A stretch of 64,000 nt of DNA, taken from assembly GCF_900177295.1 (NCBI RefSeq), contig NZ_FWZX01000006.1, positions 1-64,000 of the forward strand, written 5' to 3'. Both the position numbers and the translations under genes were made by a program. The notes under the pieces are model-generated. The model was not told the DNA's origin. It worked only from the letters and a program-made list of their open reading frames with translations, and made no database searches. Shown here one piece after another: positions 43,274 through 53,039 of this stretch (positions within the stretch are counted from its first letter, which is position 1; each line of letters opens with the position of its first letter). The DNA is from Tistlia consotensis USBA 355. Its GTDB lineage: Bacteria; Pseudomonadota; Alphaproteobacteria; Kiloniellales; DSM-21159.

Positions 43274-44230
43274 TCAGATCTCCTGGCGCCGGTCGTGGTC
43301 GAGGATCGCCAGGGAGGCGACGGCGGGGTGGCCGAGGAAGCGCAGCGGCGCGATCCAGCGGTGCCACTGCACGACGTAGCTGCGGCCCTCGACGCTGAGC
43401 GGCGCCCTGGCCGCCTGGGCGATCGGCCTGCCGGTGCGCGCGACCTCGAGGAACTCGCCGCTGATCGCGCGGTCGAAGACGGCATCGGGCAGGGCGCACT
43501 TGCCGACCAGCTCGAAGGCGGCGGCCTCGCCCCAGATCGCCGCCGGCGGCGTCTCCTGGCCGCACCAGAGGCAGGGCGAGCCCTGCGGCTTCGGCACCAG
43601 GATCTGCAGCCAGGGCAGCTGGCGCTGGAAGGCCGCCTCGTCGGCCTGCGGCGCGCCGCCGGTCCGCGCATGCCAGTCGAGGACCGCCCGGAAGGCCGCG
43701 TGACGCTCGATCAGGGCCTCGGCCGGCCGGTGCGACAGGCTGACCGCCGTGCTGCCGAGACGCGGCGCGCCCGGCGCCGCTCCCGCCGAGGCGGTGCCGC
43801 ACCAGCCCGGCCTGGCCTCGGCCGGCTGCGCGCAGCGGCGCAGCAGCGCCAGGGTCAGGATGCCGACGTCCCGGGCCAGCTCGCCCTGCGCCGCGCTCCC
43901 CGGCTCCTGCGGGCCGCCCGGATCGTCGCGCCGCGCCTGGGCCCGCACGCAGCGGTGCAGCAGCTCGGCGAGCGCGACCGGCGGCTGCGGCGTCTCCGGC
44001 GACCGCTCGCCGAGCAGCAGCCAGCGCGCCTCGACCCCGTAGAGGGTCGCCGCCGCGGTCACCTGGGCGACGGTCGGCTCGCGCTCGGCGTTCTCGACAC
44101 GCTGCAGATGCTTGCTGGAAACCCCCAGGGCGGCGCTGGCGGCAGCCCGCGACAGCCCGCGTCGGGTGCGCGCCGACCACAAGCGTCGGTGCAAGCAATC
44201 CAACGGTCGCTGCAATCTTTGGTCTGGCAT
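43274..44230 (-). CDS. XRE-family regulator with a C-terminal sensor-like domain
   Basis: 318 residues. An XRE helix-turn-helix at about 12-70 (RTRRGLSRAAASAALGVSSK, RVENAEREPTVAQVTAAATL) precedes a long C-terminal part. That part has a Cys pair (CLWCGQE) and a segment near the end (EGRSYVVQWHRWIAPLRFLG) that may be PAS-like. The start at 44230 (MPDQRLQRPLD) puts the HTH near the N-terminus. It is divergent from a small unknown gene, and the 137-bp gap may hold its operator. Confidence 0.7.
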   Translation of the reverse strand: MPDQRLQRPLDCLHRRLWSARTRRGLSRAAASAALGVSSKHLQRVENAEREPTVAQVTAAATLYGVEARWLLLGERSPETPQPPVALAELLHRCVRAQARRDDPGGPQEPGSAAQGELARDVGILTLALLRRCAQPAEARPGWCGTASAGAAPGAPRLGSTAVSLSHRPAEALIERHAAFRAVLDWHARTGGAPQADEAAFQRQLPWLQILVPKPQGSPCLWCGQETPPAAIWGEAAAFELVGKCALPDAVFDRAISGEFLEVARTGRPIAQAARAPLSVEGRSYVVQWHRWIAPLRFLGHPAVASLAILDHDRRQEI

Positions 44231-44367
44231 GACCAAGTCAATAGTCAATCTCGGCTTGCCGGTCCAGACGGCCTGTCGGGAGGATGGGCCGGCCCGTGTC
44301 GGGCCGACGGGGACGCCGCCGCGCGGTGTCCCGGCAATGCCTCGGAGGATAGCGGACAGCGGGCGTG

Positions 44368-44757
44368 ATGACTGCCGACCTGCCAAGCGGAGTCCAGGAG
44401 GGCTGCCTGCTGCTGACCGTCACCCTCGCCGGACCGACGCCGCCTGCCTGCGCGCAGCTCGTCGCCGAAAAGGAGCTGGAGCAGGGTGCGCTCTCGATCC
44501 GGCAACGCCCGGACGGCTCGCTCGAGGCCTGCCTCGAACTGCGCCGGGCGGATGCCGACGCCAGCCGGATCGCGATCTCCTCCTGCCGCCTGGTCACCCT
44601 CGCGCCGAGCCTCTGCATCGCCGAGGTGCAGTGGCGCGCGCCCGACTTCCTGGCGCTCTGCATCGACGGCACGATGGTCGCGACGACCGAGGCGGGCCGG
44701 CCGGTGCCGGCCTTCCTGGCCATCGGTGCCTGCGGCTCGCCGGCGGAGACCGACTGA
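44368..44757 (+). CDS. Hypothetical protein
   Basis: 129 residues with normal codon use for this genome. It has no signal peptide or membrane helix. It is rich in Ala, Leu and acidic residues (VAEKELEQGALSIRQRPDG, AEVQWRAPDFLALCIDG) and contains six or so cysteines spread along it. No family is recognised. It is divergent from an XRE-family regulator, which may control it. Confidence 0.6.
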   Translation: MTADLPSGVQEGCLLLTVTLAGPTPPACAQLVAEKELEQGALSIRQRPDGSLEACLELRRADADASRIAISSCRLVTLAPSLCIAEVQWRAPDFLALCIDGTMVATTEAGRPVPAFLAIGACGSPAETD

Positions 44758-44805
44758 GCCCGGGGCTGAGCCCGGAGCGGAGCCGGACGTGCCGGACCGG
44801 CGCGC

Positions 44806-45447
44806 TCAGTTCACCAGGCGCCAGCTGCCGTCCGGCTGGCGGCAGGCCGTGCCGTAGGTCCTCTGGATCCGGCCGCCGACCGAGGCGGTCCCGGTGTATT
44901 CCCGGCAGTAGCCGTCGCCGCGGCGGAAGGTCCGGGTCGGCGTCAGGCGGTAGCCGACGCCGTCATCCGGGTCGCGCCAGGTCACGGTGCGGCCGGTGTC
45001 CCCGGCCTCCAGGGCGTACTGGGCGCAGGCCGCGTCGGCGGCGTCGAACGAGCGGCCGATCTCGCCGCCGACCAGCAGCCCGAGCACGGCGCCGCCGGCG
45101 GTCGCCGCCAGCTTGCCGTTGCCCGAGCCGATCTGCGCGCCGGCGAGGCCGCCGAGCGCGCCGCCGAGGATCTGTCCGACCAGCTGATTGTCACCGGCCA
45201 GCAGCGAGCGGTCGCAGCTGACGACCCGGTCGTGCGGCCGGACCAGGATCGGCCGCTCGACGACCACGACCTGCCGGCCGCGGTCGCGGTCCCAGTCGTC
45301 GCGATCCCGGTGATGGCCGCCGTGCTTGGCCCGCCAGCCGTAGGCCGGCGCCCAGGGCGGCGGGTCGGCCAGGGCGCTTCCGGCGAAGCCGGCGCAGGCC
45401 ATCACGGTCAGCGCCGCGGCGGCGGCGCGCAGAGATCTCGAGAGCAT
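44806..45447 (-). CDS. Glycine-zipper (17 kDa surface antigen-like) exported protein
   Basis: 213 residues. A signal peptide ends near residue 26 (MACAGFAGSALADPP). A Tyr/His/Asp/Arg-rich stretch follows, then a glycine-zipper segment (QILGGALGGLAGAQIGSGNG, GGAVLGLLVGGEIGRSF), then a C-terminal domain of the 17 kDa antigen/RcnB-like type with Cys and Tyr (FRRGDGYCREYTGTASVGG). Such proteins sit in or at the outer membrane. A GGAGGGA site precedes ATG. Confidence 0.8.
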   Translation of the reverse strand: MLSRSLRAAAAALTVMACAGFAGSALADPPPWAPAYGWRAKHGGHHRDRDDWDRDRGRQVVVVERPILVRPHDRVVSCDRSLLAGDNQLVGQILGGALGGLAGAQIGSGNGKLAATAGGAVLGLLVGGEIGRSFDAADAACAQYALEAGDTGRTVTWRDPDDGVGYRLTPTRTFRRGDGYCREYTGTASVGGRIQRTYGTACRQPDGSWRLVN

Positions 45448-45601
45448 GGGTCCCTCCTGCTGGTTCCCGACCGAACCGGGCGGCACGGGTCCGCTTCCGA
45501 GGGATAGCTGGGTCGGCCTGTCGGCAAAGCCGTGGCCGCAAGAAGGCGATCCGGCCACGGAGGTTAACGGCGGCGCCCGAGACGCCGGCGCCGGCCGCGC
45601 G

Positions 45602-46105
45602 CTATTCGGCGAGGTCCTTCCAGTCCGCGCGCACGCGGATCCGCCGGTCGCTCGGATAGATCGCCAGCACGACCTGGTCGACCGAGTCCCCGCCCGCGGT
45701 CAGGGGCAGCATCAGCCGCTGATAGCCCAGCCGGCGGAAGCCGAGATTGAAGAGCCGTTCGTTGTAGAGCGGCTCGCCGGTGGTCACGACCTTTCGATAG
45801 GCCGCCAGCACCTCGCTGCGCACCGGGAAGCGATAGACCTCGTCGACATAGCGCCCGCGCAGCTCGCGGCCCCAGAGATCGACCAGCCGCGTGCCGACCA
45901 GCCGGTAGCGCGGGCGGAACGGCTCCCGCTCGATGTCGACCAGCGCCAGGTTGGGCAGGCAGTAGGTCAGCGCCAGCGGATTGAGCGCCGAGCGCTGCGG
46001 CAGCGCCGCAGAGCCCCGCCAGGTCTCCCAGTCGTCGCGCAGGCGCGCCAGCTCCGGAACCTGGATCGGGCGCGTCTCGTCCTGGGCTTTGGCTGGGCTT
46101 CTCAC
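45602..46105 (-). CDS. PAS-domain (PAS_5 type) protein
   Basis: About 167 residues. The fold pattern LARLRDDWETWRG, YCLPNLALVDIEREPFRPRY, RLVGTRLVDLWGRELRGRYV, GEPLYNERLFNLGFRRLGYQ and RLMLPLTAGGDSVDQVVLAI matches the single-domain PAS_5 proteins common in Rhodospirillales. The start is uncertain: a GTG at 46105 was chosen for length, since no ATG is in a suitable place. It probably binds a small ligand and signals to an unknown partner. It is divergent from the MHYT histidine kinase gene. Confidence 0.7.
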   Translation of the reverse strand: MRSPAKAQDETRPIQVPELARLRDDWETWRGSAALPQRSALNPLALTYCLPNLALVDIEREPFRPRYRLVGTRLVDLWGRELRGRYVDEVYRFPVRSEVLAAYRKVVTTGEPLYNERLFNLGFRRLGYQRLMLPLTAGGDSVDQVVLAIYPSDRRIRVRADWKDLAE

Positions 46106-46282
46106 GGGCTCCGTCCGAAGCGGCTGGGCCGGCGGCCGCGGCCGCTCATTGTTTTCCGCACCGGCAAGTGCAGAATCCCATCTAGGAGGTCCCTTCCTAG
46201 CGGTCAATGTCGCCGGGCGGGGCGCATTCTCGCACGGCGATTCTAAGGGCTCCCTTAACCAAGGACGACGACACTGGCGCTC

Positions 46283-48184
46283 ATGCCGGCATTCGATTCC
46301 CCGGTCGCCTTCTGCTTCACGACCGCCCACGACCGTGGGCTCGTCGTGCTGGCGATCCTGGTCGCGATCCTGGCCTCCTTCACCGCGCTGCAGGTCGCCC
46401 AGCAGGTCGCATCCAGCCGCGGCCTGACCAAGCTGGTCTGGCTGGCCGCCGCCTCGGCGGCGATCGGCGGCGGCATCTGGTCGATGCACTTCATCGCCAT
46501 GCTGGCCTTCACGATCCCGGTCTACATCGCCTACGACCTGCCGGGGACGCTGGTCTCCCTGCTGATCGCCGTGGTGGTCGCCGGTGTCGGCCTGGCGATC
46601 AACGCCCAGCGCGACGCCGGCCGCTCGGCGCTGGTGGTCGGCGGCCTGGTCATGGGCCTCGGCGTCGCCGCGATGCACTACAGCGGCATGGCGGCGATGC
46701 GCATGGCCGCGCGCATCGTCTACGACCCCTGGATCTTCGCGCTGTCGATCGCGATCGCCGTGGTCGCGGCAACCGCCGCCCTGTGGCTGGCCTTCCGGGC
46801 GCGCAGCCTGCGCTACACCCTGGGCGCCTCGGTGCTCATGGGCGGCGCGATCTCCGGCATGCACTTCACCGGCATGTGGGCGGCCAGCTTCGTGCCGATG
46901 GCGACCGACCAGGCGGTCGCCGGCCTGACCACCCCGCGCATCGGCCTGGCGGTGCTGATCGCCGTCGGCACGGCGCTGATCCTGGCCATCGAGTTCGCCT
47001 CGGTGATCCTGCACCGGCGTTTCGACGCGCTGAGCCGCCGCGAGGCGCTGGCGCTGATGCGCAGCGAGGAGCGCCTGCGGGCGCTGATCGAGAACTCCTC
47101 CGACCTGATCTTCCTGGTCGACCGCGCGGGCCGGATCGCCTATGCCGCCGCCGAGCGCCTGGGCCTCGACAGCCGGCTGCTCCGCGACTGGGACCTGGCC
47201 TCGCTGTTCGCCGGCGAGGACCGCACCGCCGTCGGCGCGGCGCTCGCGGAGCTGGCCGCCGGCGACGGCGGACGCGTCACCGGCAGTGCCCGGCTGGTCG
47301 ACGTCGAGGGCCGGCGGCGCGACTTCGACTTCGTCGGCACGGACCTGCGCGGCCATCCCGCGATCGAGGGCTTCGTCTTCACGCTCTACGACGTCACCGA
47401 GCGGGCCCGCGCGGCCCGCGCCATGGAGCGGGCCCACGCCCTGGCCGAGCAGGCGAGCCGGGCCAAGTCGCAGTTCATCACCAACATGAGCCACGAGCTG
47501 CGCACCCCGCTCAACGCCGTCATCGGCTTCTCCGAGATCATGTCGACCGAGGCCTTCGGGCCGCTCGGCAGCGAGCGCTACCGCGACTATGCCCGGGACA
47601 TCCGCAAGAGCGGCGAGCACCTGCTGAGCGTCGTCAACGACATCCTGGACATCGGCCGGATCGAGGCCGGCGAGCTGGCGCTCAAGGAGGACGAGACCAG
47701 CCTCGGCGAACTGGTCGAGCACGCCCGCAAGCTGGTCGCGCCGGCGGCCGAGCGGCGCGCCATCCGCATCGACGTCGAGCTGCTCGACCAGCCGAGCCTG
47801 CTCGGCGACCCGGCCAAGCTGCGCCAGGTGCTGATCAACCTGCTGAGCAACGCCGTCAAGTTCTCGAACGACGGCGGCCGCGTGCTGGTCGCGGCGCACC
47901 GGCGCGCCGACGGCAGCCTCGCGATCCAGGTCGCGGACCAGGGCATCGGCATCGCCAAGGCCGACTTGGCGCGCATCTGGCAGCCCTTCGTCCAGGCCGA
48001 CGGTTCCCTGGCCCGGCGCTACGAAGGCAGCGGCCTCGGCCTGCCGATCGCCCGCGGCCTGACCGAGCTGCACGGCGGCAGCCTGGGGCTGGTCAGCGAG
48101 CCCGGCGTCGGCACCACCGTCACGGTGAGCCTGCCGGCCGGACGGCTGCGCGAACTGGACGCCCAGTCCCTGGCGGCCCTCTGA
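46283..48184 (+). CDS. MHYT-PAS-histidine kinase
   Basis: 633 residues. Seven membrane helices at about 20-245 contain the three MHYT repeats, [21 protein letters not shown] and [13 protein letters not shown], proposed to bind metal or gas ligands. A PAS domain lies at about 265-375, then HisKA with [20 protein letters not shown] (phospho-His near residue 410) and HATPase_c with [32 protein letters not shown] and [12 protein letters not shown]. It is a hybrid-free sensor kinase, and no cognate response regulator is adjacent. Confidence 0.92.
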   Translation: MPAFDSPVAFCFTTAHDRGLVVLAILVAILASFTALQVAQQVASSRGLTKLVWLAAASAAIGGGIWSMHFIAMLAFTIPVYIAYDLPGTLVSLLIAVVVAGVGLAINAQRDAGRSALVVGGLVMGLGVAAMHYSGMAAMRMAARIVYDPWIFALSIAIAVVAATAALWLAFRARSLRYTLGASVLMGGAISGMHFTGMWAASFVPMATDQAVAGLTTPRIGLAVLIAVGTALILAIEFASVILHRRFDALSRREALALMRSEERLRALIENSSDLIFLVDRAGRIAYAAAERLGLDSRLLRDWDLASLFAGEDRTAVGAALAELAAGDGGRVTGSARLVDVEGRRRDFDFVGTDLRGHPAIEGFVFTLYDVTERARAARAMERAHALAEQASRAKSQFITNMSHELRTPLNAVIGFSEIMSTEAFGPLGSERYRDYARDIRKSGEHLLSVVNDILDIGRIEAGELALKEDETSLGELVEHARKLVAPAAERRAIRIDVELLDQPSLLGDPAKLRQVLINLLSNAVKFSNDGGRVLVAAHRRADGSLAIQVADQGIGIAKADLARIWQPFVQADGSLARRYEGSGLGLPIARGLTELHGGSLGLVSEPGVGTTVTVSLPAGRLRELDAQSLAAL

Positions 48185-48248
48185 GGCCCCTTCCCTCGCC
48201 CTGCGCCAGAGGTTAGGCCTGGGGAACGGCAGAAGGAGGCCCCGATCC

Positions 48249-49103
48249 ATGGCGACATCCGCACAGCCGGCGCGAACGGTCGCGCTGCCCTCGGGCGAGC
48301 GCGTCCCGGCGCTCGGCCTCGGCACCTGGTGCCTGGGCGACGACCGATCGGCGCGCGCGGAGGAGCTGGCGACGATCCGCGAGGCCCTCGACCTCGGCGC
48401 GACGCTGATCGACACCGCCGAGATGTACGGCGAGGGCGCCTCGGAGAGCCTGATCGGCGAGGCCCTGGCCGGGCGCCGCGACGAGGCTTTCCTGGTCAGC
48501 AAGGTCTATCCGCACAACGCCACGCGGCGCGGCGTGCCGGAAGCCTGCGAGCGCTCGCTGAAGCGGCTGCGCACCGACCGCCTCGACCTCTACCTGCTGC
48601 ACTGGCGCGGCAGCCTGCCGCTGGCCGAGACGGTCGAGGCCTTCGAGGCCCTGCGGCGCGCCGGCAAGATCCGCCACTGGGGCGTCAGCAACCTGGATCT
48701 CGCCGACATGGAGGAGCTGTGGTCGGTCCCCGGCGGCGACGCCGCCGCGACCGACCAGGTGCTCTACAACCTGTCCCGGCGCGGCCCCGAATGGGACCTG
48801 CTGCCGGCGCTGGCAGGGCGCGGCGTGCCGGTCATGGCCTACTCGCCGCTCGAGCAGGCGCGGCTGCTGCGCAAGCCGGGCCTCGCCGACTTCGCGCGGC
48901 GCCACGGCATGACTCCGGCCCAGGCGGCGCTGGCCTGGCTGCTCGCCCGCGACGGCGTGATCGCGATCCCCAAGACCGGCAGCCGCGCACGCCTGCGCGA
49001 GAACGTCGCCGCCCGCGACCTCGCGCTCGACGACGGCCAGCTCGCCGAGCTGGACCGGCTCTTCCCGCCGCCACGCGGGCCCGAGCCGCTGGCCATGCTG
49101 TGA
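48249..49103 (+). CDS. Aldo/keto reductase
   Basis: 284 residues, AKR fold. The catalytic tetrad can be placed: Asp and Tyr in [14 protein letters not shown], Lys in FLVSKVYP and His in [13 protein letters not shown]. The NADPH loop is [19 protein letters not shown]. It resembles the DkgA/YeaE group reducing dicarbonyls and other aldehydes. GGAGGCCCC precedes ATG. It is convergent with a LysR gene 13 bp away. Confidence 0.9.
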   Translation: MATSAQPARTVALPSGERVPALGLGTWCLGDDRSARAEELATIREALDLGATLIDTAEMYGEGASESLIGEALAGRRDEAFLVSKVYPHNATRRGVPEACERSLKRLRTDRLDLYLLHWRGSLPLAETVEAFEALRRAGKIRHWGVSNLDLADMEELWSVPGGDAAATDQVLYNLSRRGPEWDLLPALAGRGVPVMAYSPLEQARLLRKPGLADFARRHGMTPAQAALAWLLARDGVIAIPKTGSRARLRENVAARDLALDDGQLAELDRLFPPPRGPEPLAML

Positions 49104-49116
49104 CGCGACGCCGGCG

Positions 49117-50031
49117 TCAGGAATCCGCCGCGTCCCAGCGGGCCGTCGCCTCGCGGACCAGGGCGACGAAGGCCTTGAGCCCGGCCGGCACAAGGCGGTG
49201 GCCGGGGTAGTAGAGGCTGAGGCCCGGGAAGGCCGGCGCCCAGTCGTCTAGCAGCCGGACCAGGCGGCCGGCGGCGAGCTCGCGCGCGGCCGCCCACTCG
49301 CTGACGTAGGCGAGCCCGGCGCCGTTCAGCGCCGCCTCGACGATCAGGTCCGAGCCGCCGAGGGTCAGCGGGCCCGAGACCTCGACGGCGAGCGGCTCGC
49401 CGTGCCTCGCGAACTCCCAGCGCAGCGGCGCGCCGCTCGGCAGGCGGCCGCGGATGCAGGCGTGGCCGACGAGATCGCCGGGCGTCTCGGGCCGGCCGCG
49501 CCGCGCGAGGTAGCCGGGGGCGGCGACCACGACGAAGCGCTGGGGCGGACCGCAGGGCACGGCGATCATGTCGCGCGGCACCGCCTCGGCGATGCGGATG
49601 CCGGCGTCGAAGCCCTCGGCGACGATGTCGACCAGCCGGCCCTCGGTCACCAGGTCGACGGACATCTCGGGATAGCGCTCCAGGAAGGGCAGCACGACCG
49701 GCTCCAGGATCTGGCGCGCCGCCCCCTCCGAGGCGTTGATCCGCAGCGTCCCGGCCGGCCGGTCGCGGTAGTGCTCGACCGCCTCCATCGCCTCGGCGAT
49801 CTCGCGCAGCGCCGGGCCGACGCGCGCCAGGAACTGCTCCCCGGCTTCCGAGAGCGCGACGCTGCGCGTCGTGCGGTTGAACAGGCGCACGCCGAGCCGC
49901 CGCTCCAGGGCCGCCACGGCGTGGCTCAGCGCCGAGGGCGACATGCCGAGCTCGGCGGCCGCCGCGCGGAAGCTGCGCCGCGCCGCGACCGCGACCACGG
50001 CGTTCAGCTCGAAGAGGCCGGCCCGCTGCAT
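49117..50031 (-). CDS. LysR-family regulator
   Basis: 304 residues. The HTH ([54 protein letters not shown]) belongs to the large group that represses divergent oxidoreductase genes. The ligand domain has [20 protein letters not shown] and [20 protein letters not shown]. It is divergent from the SDR gene at 50142, its likely target, across 110 bp. Confidence 0.9.
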   Translation of the reverse strand: MQRAGLFELNAVVAVAARRSFRAAAAELGMSPSALSHAVAALERRLGVRLFNRTTRSVALSEAGEQFLARVGPALREIAEAMEAVEHYRDRPAGTLRINASEGAARQILEPVVLPFLERYPEMSVDLVTEGRLVDIVAEGFDAGIRIAEAVPRDMIAVPCGPPQRFVVVAAPGYLARRGRPETPGDLVGHACIRGRLPSGAPLRWEFARHGEPLAVEVSGPLTLGGSDLIVEAALNGAGLAYVSEWAAARELAAGRLVRLLDDWAPAFPGLSLYYPGHRLVPAGLKAFVALVREATARWDAADS

Positions 50032-50141
50032 TGTCCCAGATCCTGCATCAACTTGTGCAATCCTAGGCCGATTGTCCCGGCACGAACAGGAGTCCATCTC
50101 AGCCCTGCCGATCTTCGGGCAAGGGGCAGAAAGGAACTCCC

Positions 50142-50972
50142 ATGAGCAGAACCCTTTTCGTCACCGGCGCCTCGTCGGGCATCGGCCGCGCGACGGCGCG
50201 GCTCTTCGCGGCGCGCGGCTGGAACGTCGTCGCGACGCTGCGCGACACCGCGAAGGCCGCGGATCTCGCCGAAGACCCGGCCGTCCTGGTGCAGCGGCTG
50301 GACGTCACCGACGGCCCGAGTATCGCCACCGCGGTCGAGGCCGGCATCGCGCGCTTCGGGCGGATCGACCTGCTGGTCAACAATGCCGGCTTCGGCCTCT
50401 TCGGCCTGTTCGAGACGACGCCGCCCGAGCGGATCCGCGAGCAGTTCGACGTCAACCTGTTCGGCGTGATGGACGTGACCCGGGCCCTGCTGCCGCACTT
50501 CCGCGCCCAGGGCGGCGGCACGATCGTCAACGTCAGCTCCGGCGCGGCGCTCTTCACCCTGCCGCTGCTCTCGCTCTACTGCGCCAGCAAGTTCGCGCTC
50601 GACGGCTTCTCCGAGGCGCTGGCCTACGAGCTCGCCTCGCAGAACGTCGCAGTGAAGCTGGTCGTGCCCCATGGCGGCGTCACCGGCACGGCCTTCGGCG
50701 AGCGCTCGGCGCAGGAGCGGCAGGCGGCGGCCGGCCTGCCCGACTACGACGCCTTCGTCGAACGCACGGCGGCGGCCTTCGCCCGCATGACGGCGGCACG
50801 CTCCCTGTCGGCCGAGGAGGTCGCGGAGGCGATCTTCCAGGCCGCGACGGACGGCAGCCCGCGCCTGCGCTATCTGGTCGGCGACGATGCCCGCGGCTTC
50901 GTGCGCGCCCGCCAGGAGCTGTCCGACGAAGACTACGTCGCCTTCATGCGCGCGCAGTTCGCGGAGGGCTAG
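50142..50972 (+). CDS. Short-chain dehydrogenase/reductase
   Basis: 276 residues, classical SDR. The cofactor motif is [20 protein letters not shown], followed by [12 protein letters not shown] and the active-site Ser, Tyr and Lys in [15 protein letters not shown] and [15 protein letters not shown] preference is suggested by basic residues after the first strand. Its stop overlaps the stop of the convergent HAD gene by four bases. Confidence 0.92.
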   Translation: MSRTLFVTGASSGIGRATARLFAARGWNVVATLRDTAKAADLAEDPAVLVQRLDVTDGPSIATAVEAGIARFGRIDLLVNNAGFGLFGLFETTPPERIREQFDVNLFGVMDVTRALLPHFRAQGGGTIVNVSSGAALFTLPLLSLYCASKFALDGFSEALAYELASQNVAVKLVVPHGGVTGTAFGERSAQERQAAAGLPDYDAFVERTAAAFARMTAARSLSAEEVAEAIFQAATDGSPRLRYLVGDDARGFVRARQELSDEDYVAFMRAQFAEG

Positions 50973-51688
50973 CAGCCGAGGCGGTCGGCCAGCTCATCGA
51001 GGCTGTCGACGACGAGATCCCAGTCGCCCGTCGGCACGAGGTCGTAGGTCTCCCCCGGCGCCTTCTCCTCCGGCCGCCGGACGAAGGCGGTCCGCAGGCC
51101 GCAGTCGGCCGCCGCAGCCAGGTCGTCGTTGTGGGCGGCGACCATCAGGCAGCGCCCGGGCGCGCGGCCGAGCCTCTCGCAGGCGCCGAGATAGGCCTCG
51201 GGGCGCGGCTTGTAGGCGCCGACGACCTCGGCGCCGAGCACGACGTCCCAGGGCAGGCCGCCGTACTTCGCCATGTCGACGATGAGGCCGATGTTGCCGT
51301 TCGACTGGGCGGCCAGGATCAGCCGGCGCTTCAGCCGGGTCATGCCGGCCACCGAGTCCGGCCAGGGGTCGAGGCGGTGCCAGAAGAGATTGAGCTCGTC
51401 ACGCTCGGCCGCGGAGAGGCTCTCCAGGCCGAAGTCCGCCAGGATCGCGTCCAGGTTCTCCCGGTGCAGGACGTCGAGCCGGACGAAGGGACGGCGCCCC
51501 TCGCGCACCTCGGCCATGGCCGGCTGGTAGCGCGCCCGCCAAGCGTCGGCGAAGGCCGCCCAGTCGACCGGCGGCAGGTCGCGCCCCTCGGCGAAGGCGG
51601 CACCGAGCCGCGCGATCGAGCCGCGCCAGTCGACCACCGTGCCGAAGACGTCGAACAGCAGCGCCTCGACGGCCGGCACGGCGGTCAT
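50969..51688 (-). CDS. Haloacid dehalogenase type II-like HAD hydrolase
   Basis: 239 residues. The nucleophile Asp is in [16 protein letters not shown], the Ser of motif II in [15 protein letters not shown], the Lys in [20 protein letters not shown] and the acidic motif in [20 protein letters not shown]. This pattern matches (S)-2-haloacid dehalogenases, though many such proteins act on other substrates. It follows the amidohydrolase gene on the same strand, 13 bp away. Confidence 0.87.
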   Translation of the reverse strand: MTAVPAVEALLFDVFGTVVDWRGSIARLGAAFAEGRDLPPVDWAAFADAWRARYQPAMAEVREGRRPFVRLDVLHRENLDAILADFGLESLSAAERDELNLFWHRLDPWPDSVAGMTRLKRRLILAAQSNGNIGLIVDMAKYGGLPWDVVLGAEVVGAYKPRPEAYLGACERLGRAPGRCLMVAAHNDDLAAAADCGLRTAFVRRPEEKAPGETYDLVPTGDWDLVVDSLDELADRLGC

Positions 51689-51701
51689 CGGCCGGCCCGC
51701 C

Positions 51702-52925
51702 CTACTCGGCGGCGCGCCGCTGCTCGGCGGCGCTCGCCCGCTTGTCGGCGGCGACCCGGCCGTTCTTGACGACCAGGGCGTGGTTCGCCGGATCGGCGAC
51801 CGCGGCGATGTCGGCCAGGGGATCGCCGTAGACGACCAGCAGGTCGGCGAACTTGCCCTCGGTCACGGTGCCCCGCTCCTCCAGGCGCATCAGGTCGGCG
51901 CCGTTGCGGGTCGCGATGGTGATGGCGTCCATCGGCTTGACGCCGACCTCGACCAGGAAGCGCAGCTCCTGGGCGTTCTCGCCGTGCTTGTTGAAGGGCG
52001 TGCCGGCATCGGTGCCCATCGCCATCTTGCCGCCCGCCGCGTAGTAGCGCTTCACGGACTCGACATGGAACTCGCCGTACTTCCTGGACTTCTCGATGAC
52101 GTAGGGCTGCACCAGGTGGCCGTTGCCCAGGATGTTGCGCAGGGCCGAGAGCGTGGCCACCAGGTAGGTGCCGCGCTGCATCATCTCCTCGATCGTCTTC
52201 TCGGTCAGGAAGAAGCCGTGCTCGATGGAATCGATGCCGCCGCGCACGGCGTTGAGGATGCCCTCCTCGCCCTGGGCATGGCTGGCGCAGGTGCGGTGGA
52301 AGCGGTGGCCCTCGGCGATGCCGGCGGCCATCTCCTCGGGCGAGTAGTGCGCGTCCTGCGGATCGACGCCCGGGGTCATCACGCCGCCGGTCGCCATGAT
52401 CTTGACGAAGTCGCAGCCGGCGTGGATCTGCTCGCGCACCGCCTTGACCACCTCGTCGACGCCGTCGGCGACCCGGCCGTTGCGGTTGCCGTGGCCGCCG
52501 GTCATGCAGATCATCCGGCCCGAGGCCATGATCGTCGGGCCGAGCTGGATGCCGGCGTTGCAGGCGTCGCGCACGGCGAACTCGATGTAGTCCTTGCCGC
52601 CGCAGTCGCGCACCGCGGTGATGCCGCCGGCCAGGGTCGTCTGGGCGCGCTCCAGGGCGCGCATGGCGATCTGCGCCGCGCTCAGCTTGGCCTGGGCGGA
52701 GCCCGGGTCGGCCTCGGCGCCGCTGCAGAGATGGACGTGGCAGTCGATCAGGCCGGGCAGCAGCGTCATGCCGGCGGTATCGACACGCTCCCCGGCGAAG
52801 CCCTCGAACTCGGCGGCCGGTGCGACCCGCGCGATCCGCTCGCCCGAGACCAGGACGCCGTGGCCCTCCAGGGCCTTGCCGTCGCCGTCGATGACCTTGC
52901 CGCCGATGAACAGACGCTGACTCAT
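51702..52925 (-). CDS. Metal-dependent amidohydrolase (imidazolonepropionase/prolidase-like)
   Basis: 407 residues. Metal-site motifs are [30 protein letters not shown] with the carbamylated Lys, [20 protein letters not shown] and [13 protein letters not shown] with the catalytic Asp. Related enzymes cleave Xaa-Pro or Xaa-Arg dipeptides or imides. No signal peptide. The substrate is not predictable. It follows the amidase gene on the same strand at about 110 bp and precedes the HAD gene. Confidence 0.87.
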   Translation of the reverse strand: MSQRLFIGGKVIDGDGKALEGHGVLVSGERIARVAPAAEFEGFAGERVDTAGMTLLPGLIDCHVHLCSGAEADPGSAQAKLSAAQIAMRALERAQTTLAGGITAVRDCGGKDYIEFAVRDACNAGIQLGPTIMASGRMICMTGGHGNRNGRVADGVDEVVKAVREQIHAGCDFVKIMATGGVMTPGVDPQDAHYSPEEMAAGIAEGHRFHRTCASHAQGEEGILNAVRGGIDSIEHGFFLTEKTIEEMMQRGTYLVATLSALRNILGNGHLVQPYVIEKSRKYGEFHVESVKRYYAAGGKMAMGTDAGTPFNKHGENAQELRFLVEVGVKPMDAITIATRNGADLMRLEERGTVTEGKFADLLVVYGDPLADIAAVADPANHALVVKNGRVAADKRASAAEQRRAAE

Positions 52926-53039
52926 GGAACGCTCCGTGGTTTCGACCCGGGGGATCAGGGAATTGGCTTCAGCAAAGCAGGAAGCCCCCGCCCCGGCAAG
53001 TCGGGGCGGCCATGCGTTCCGACCATGCCGCGAGGCGGA

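Noticed and set aside
45602-48502. A 966-codon open frame on the minus strand through the histidine kinase region
   Set aside because: Only its last 167 codons look like a protein (PAS_5). The rest is a His/Asp/Gln/Arg-rich mirror of the MHYT histidine kinase, as expected in GC-rich DNA.
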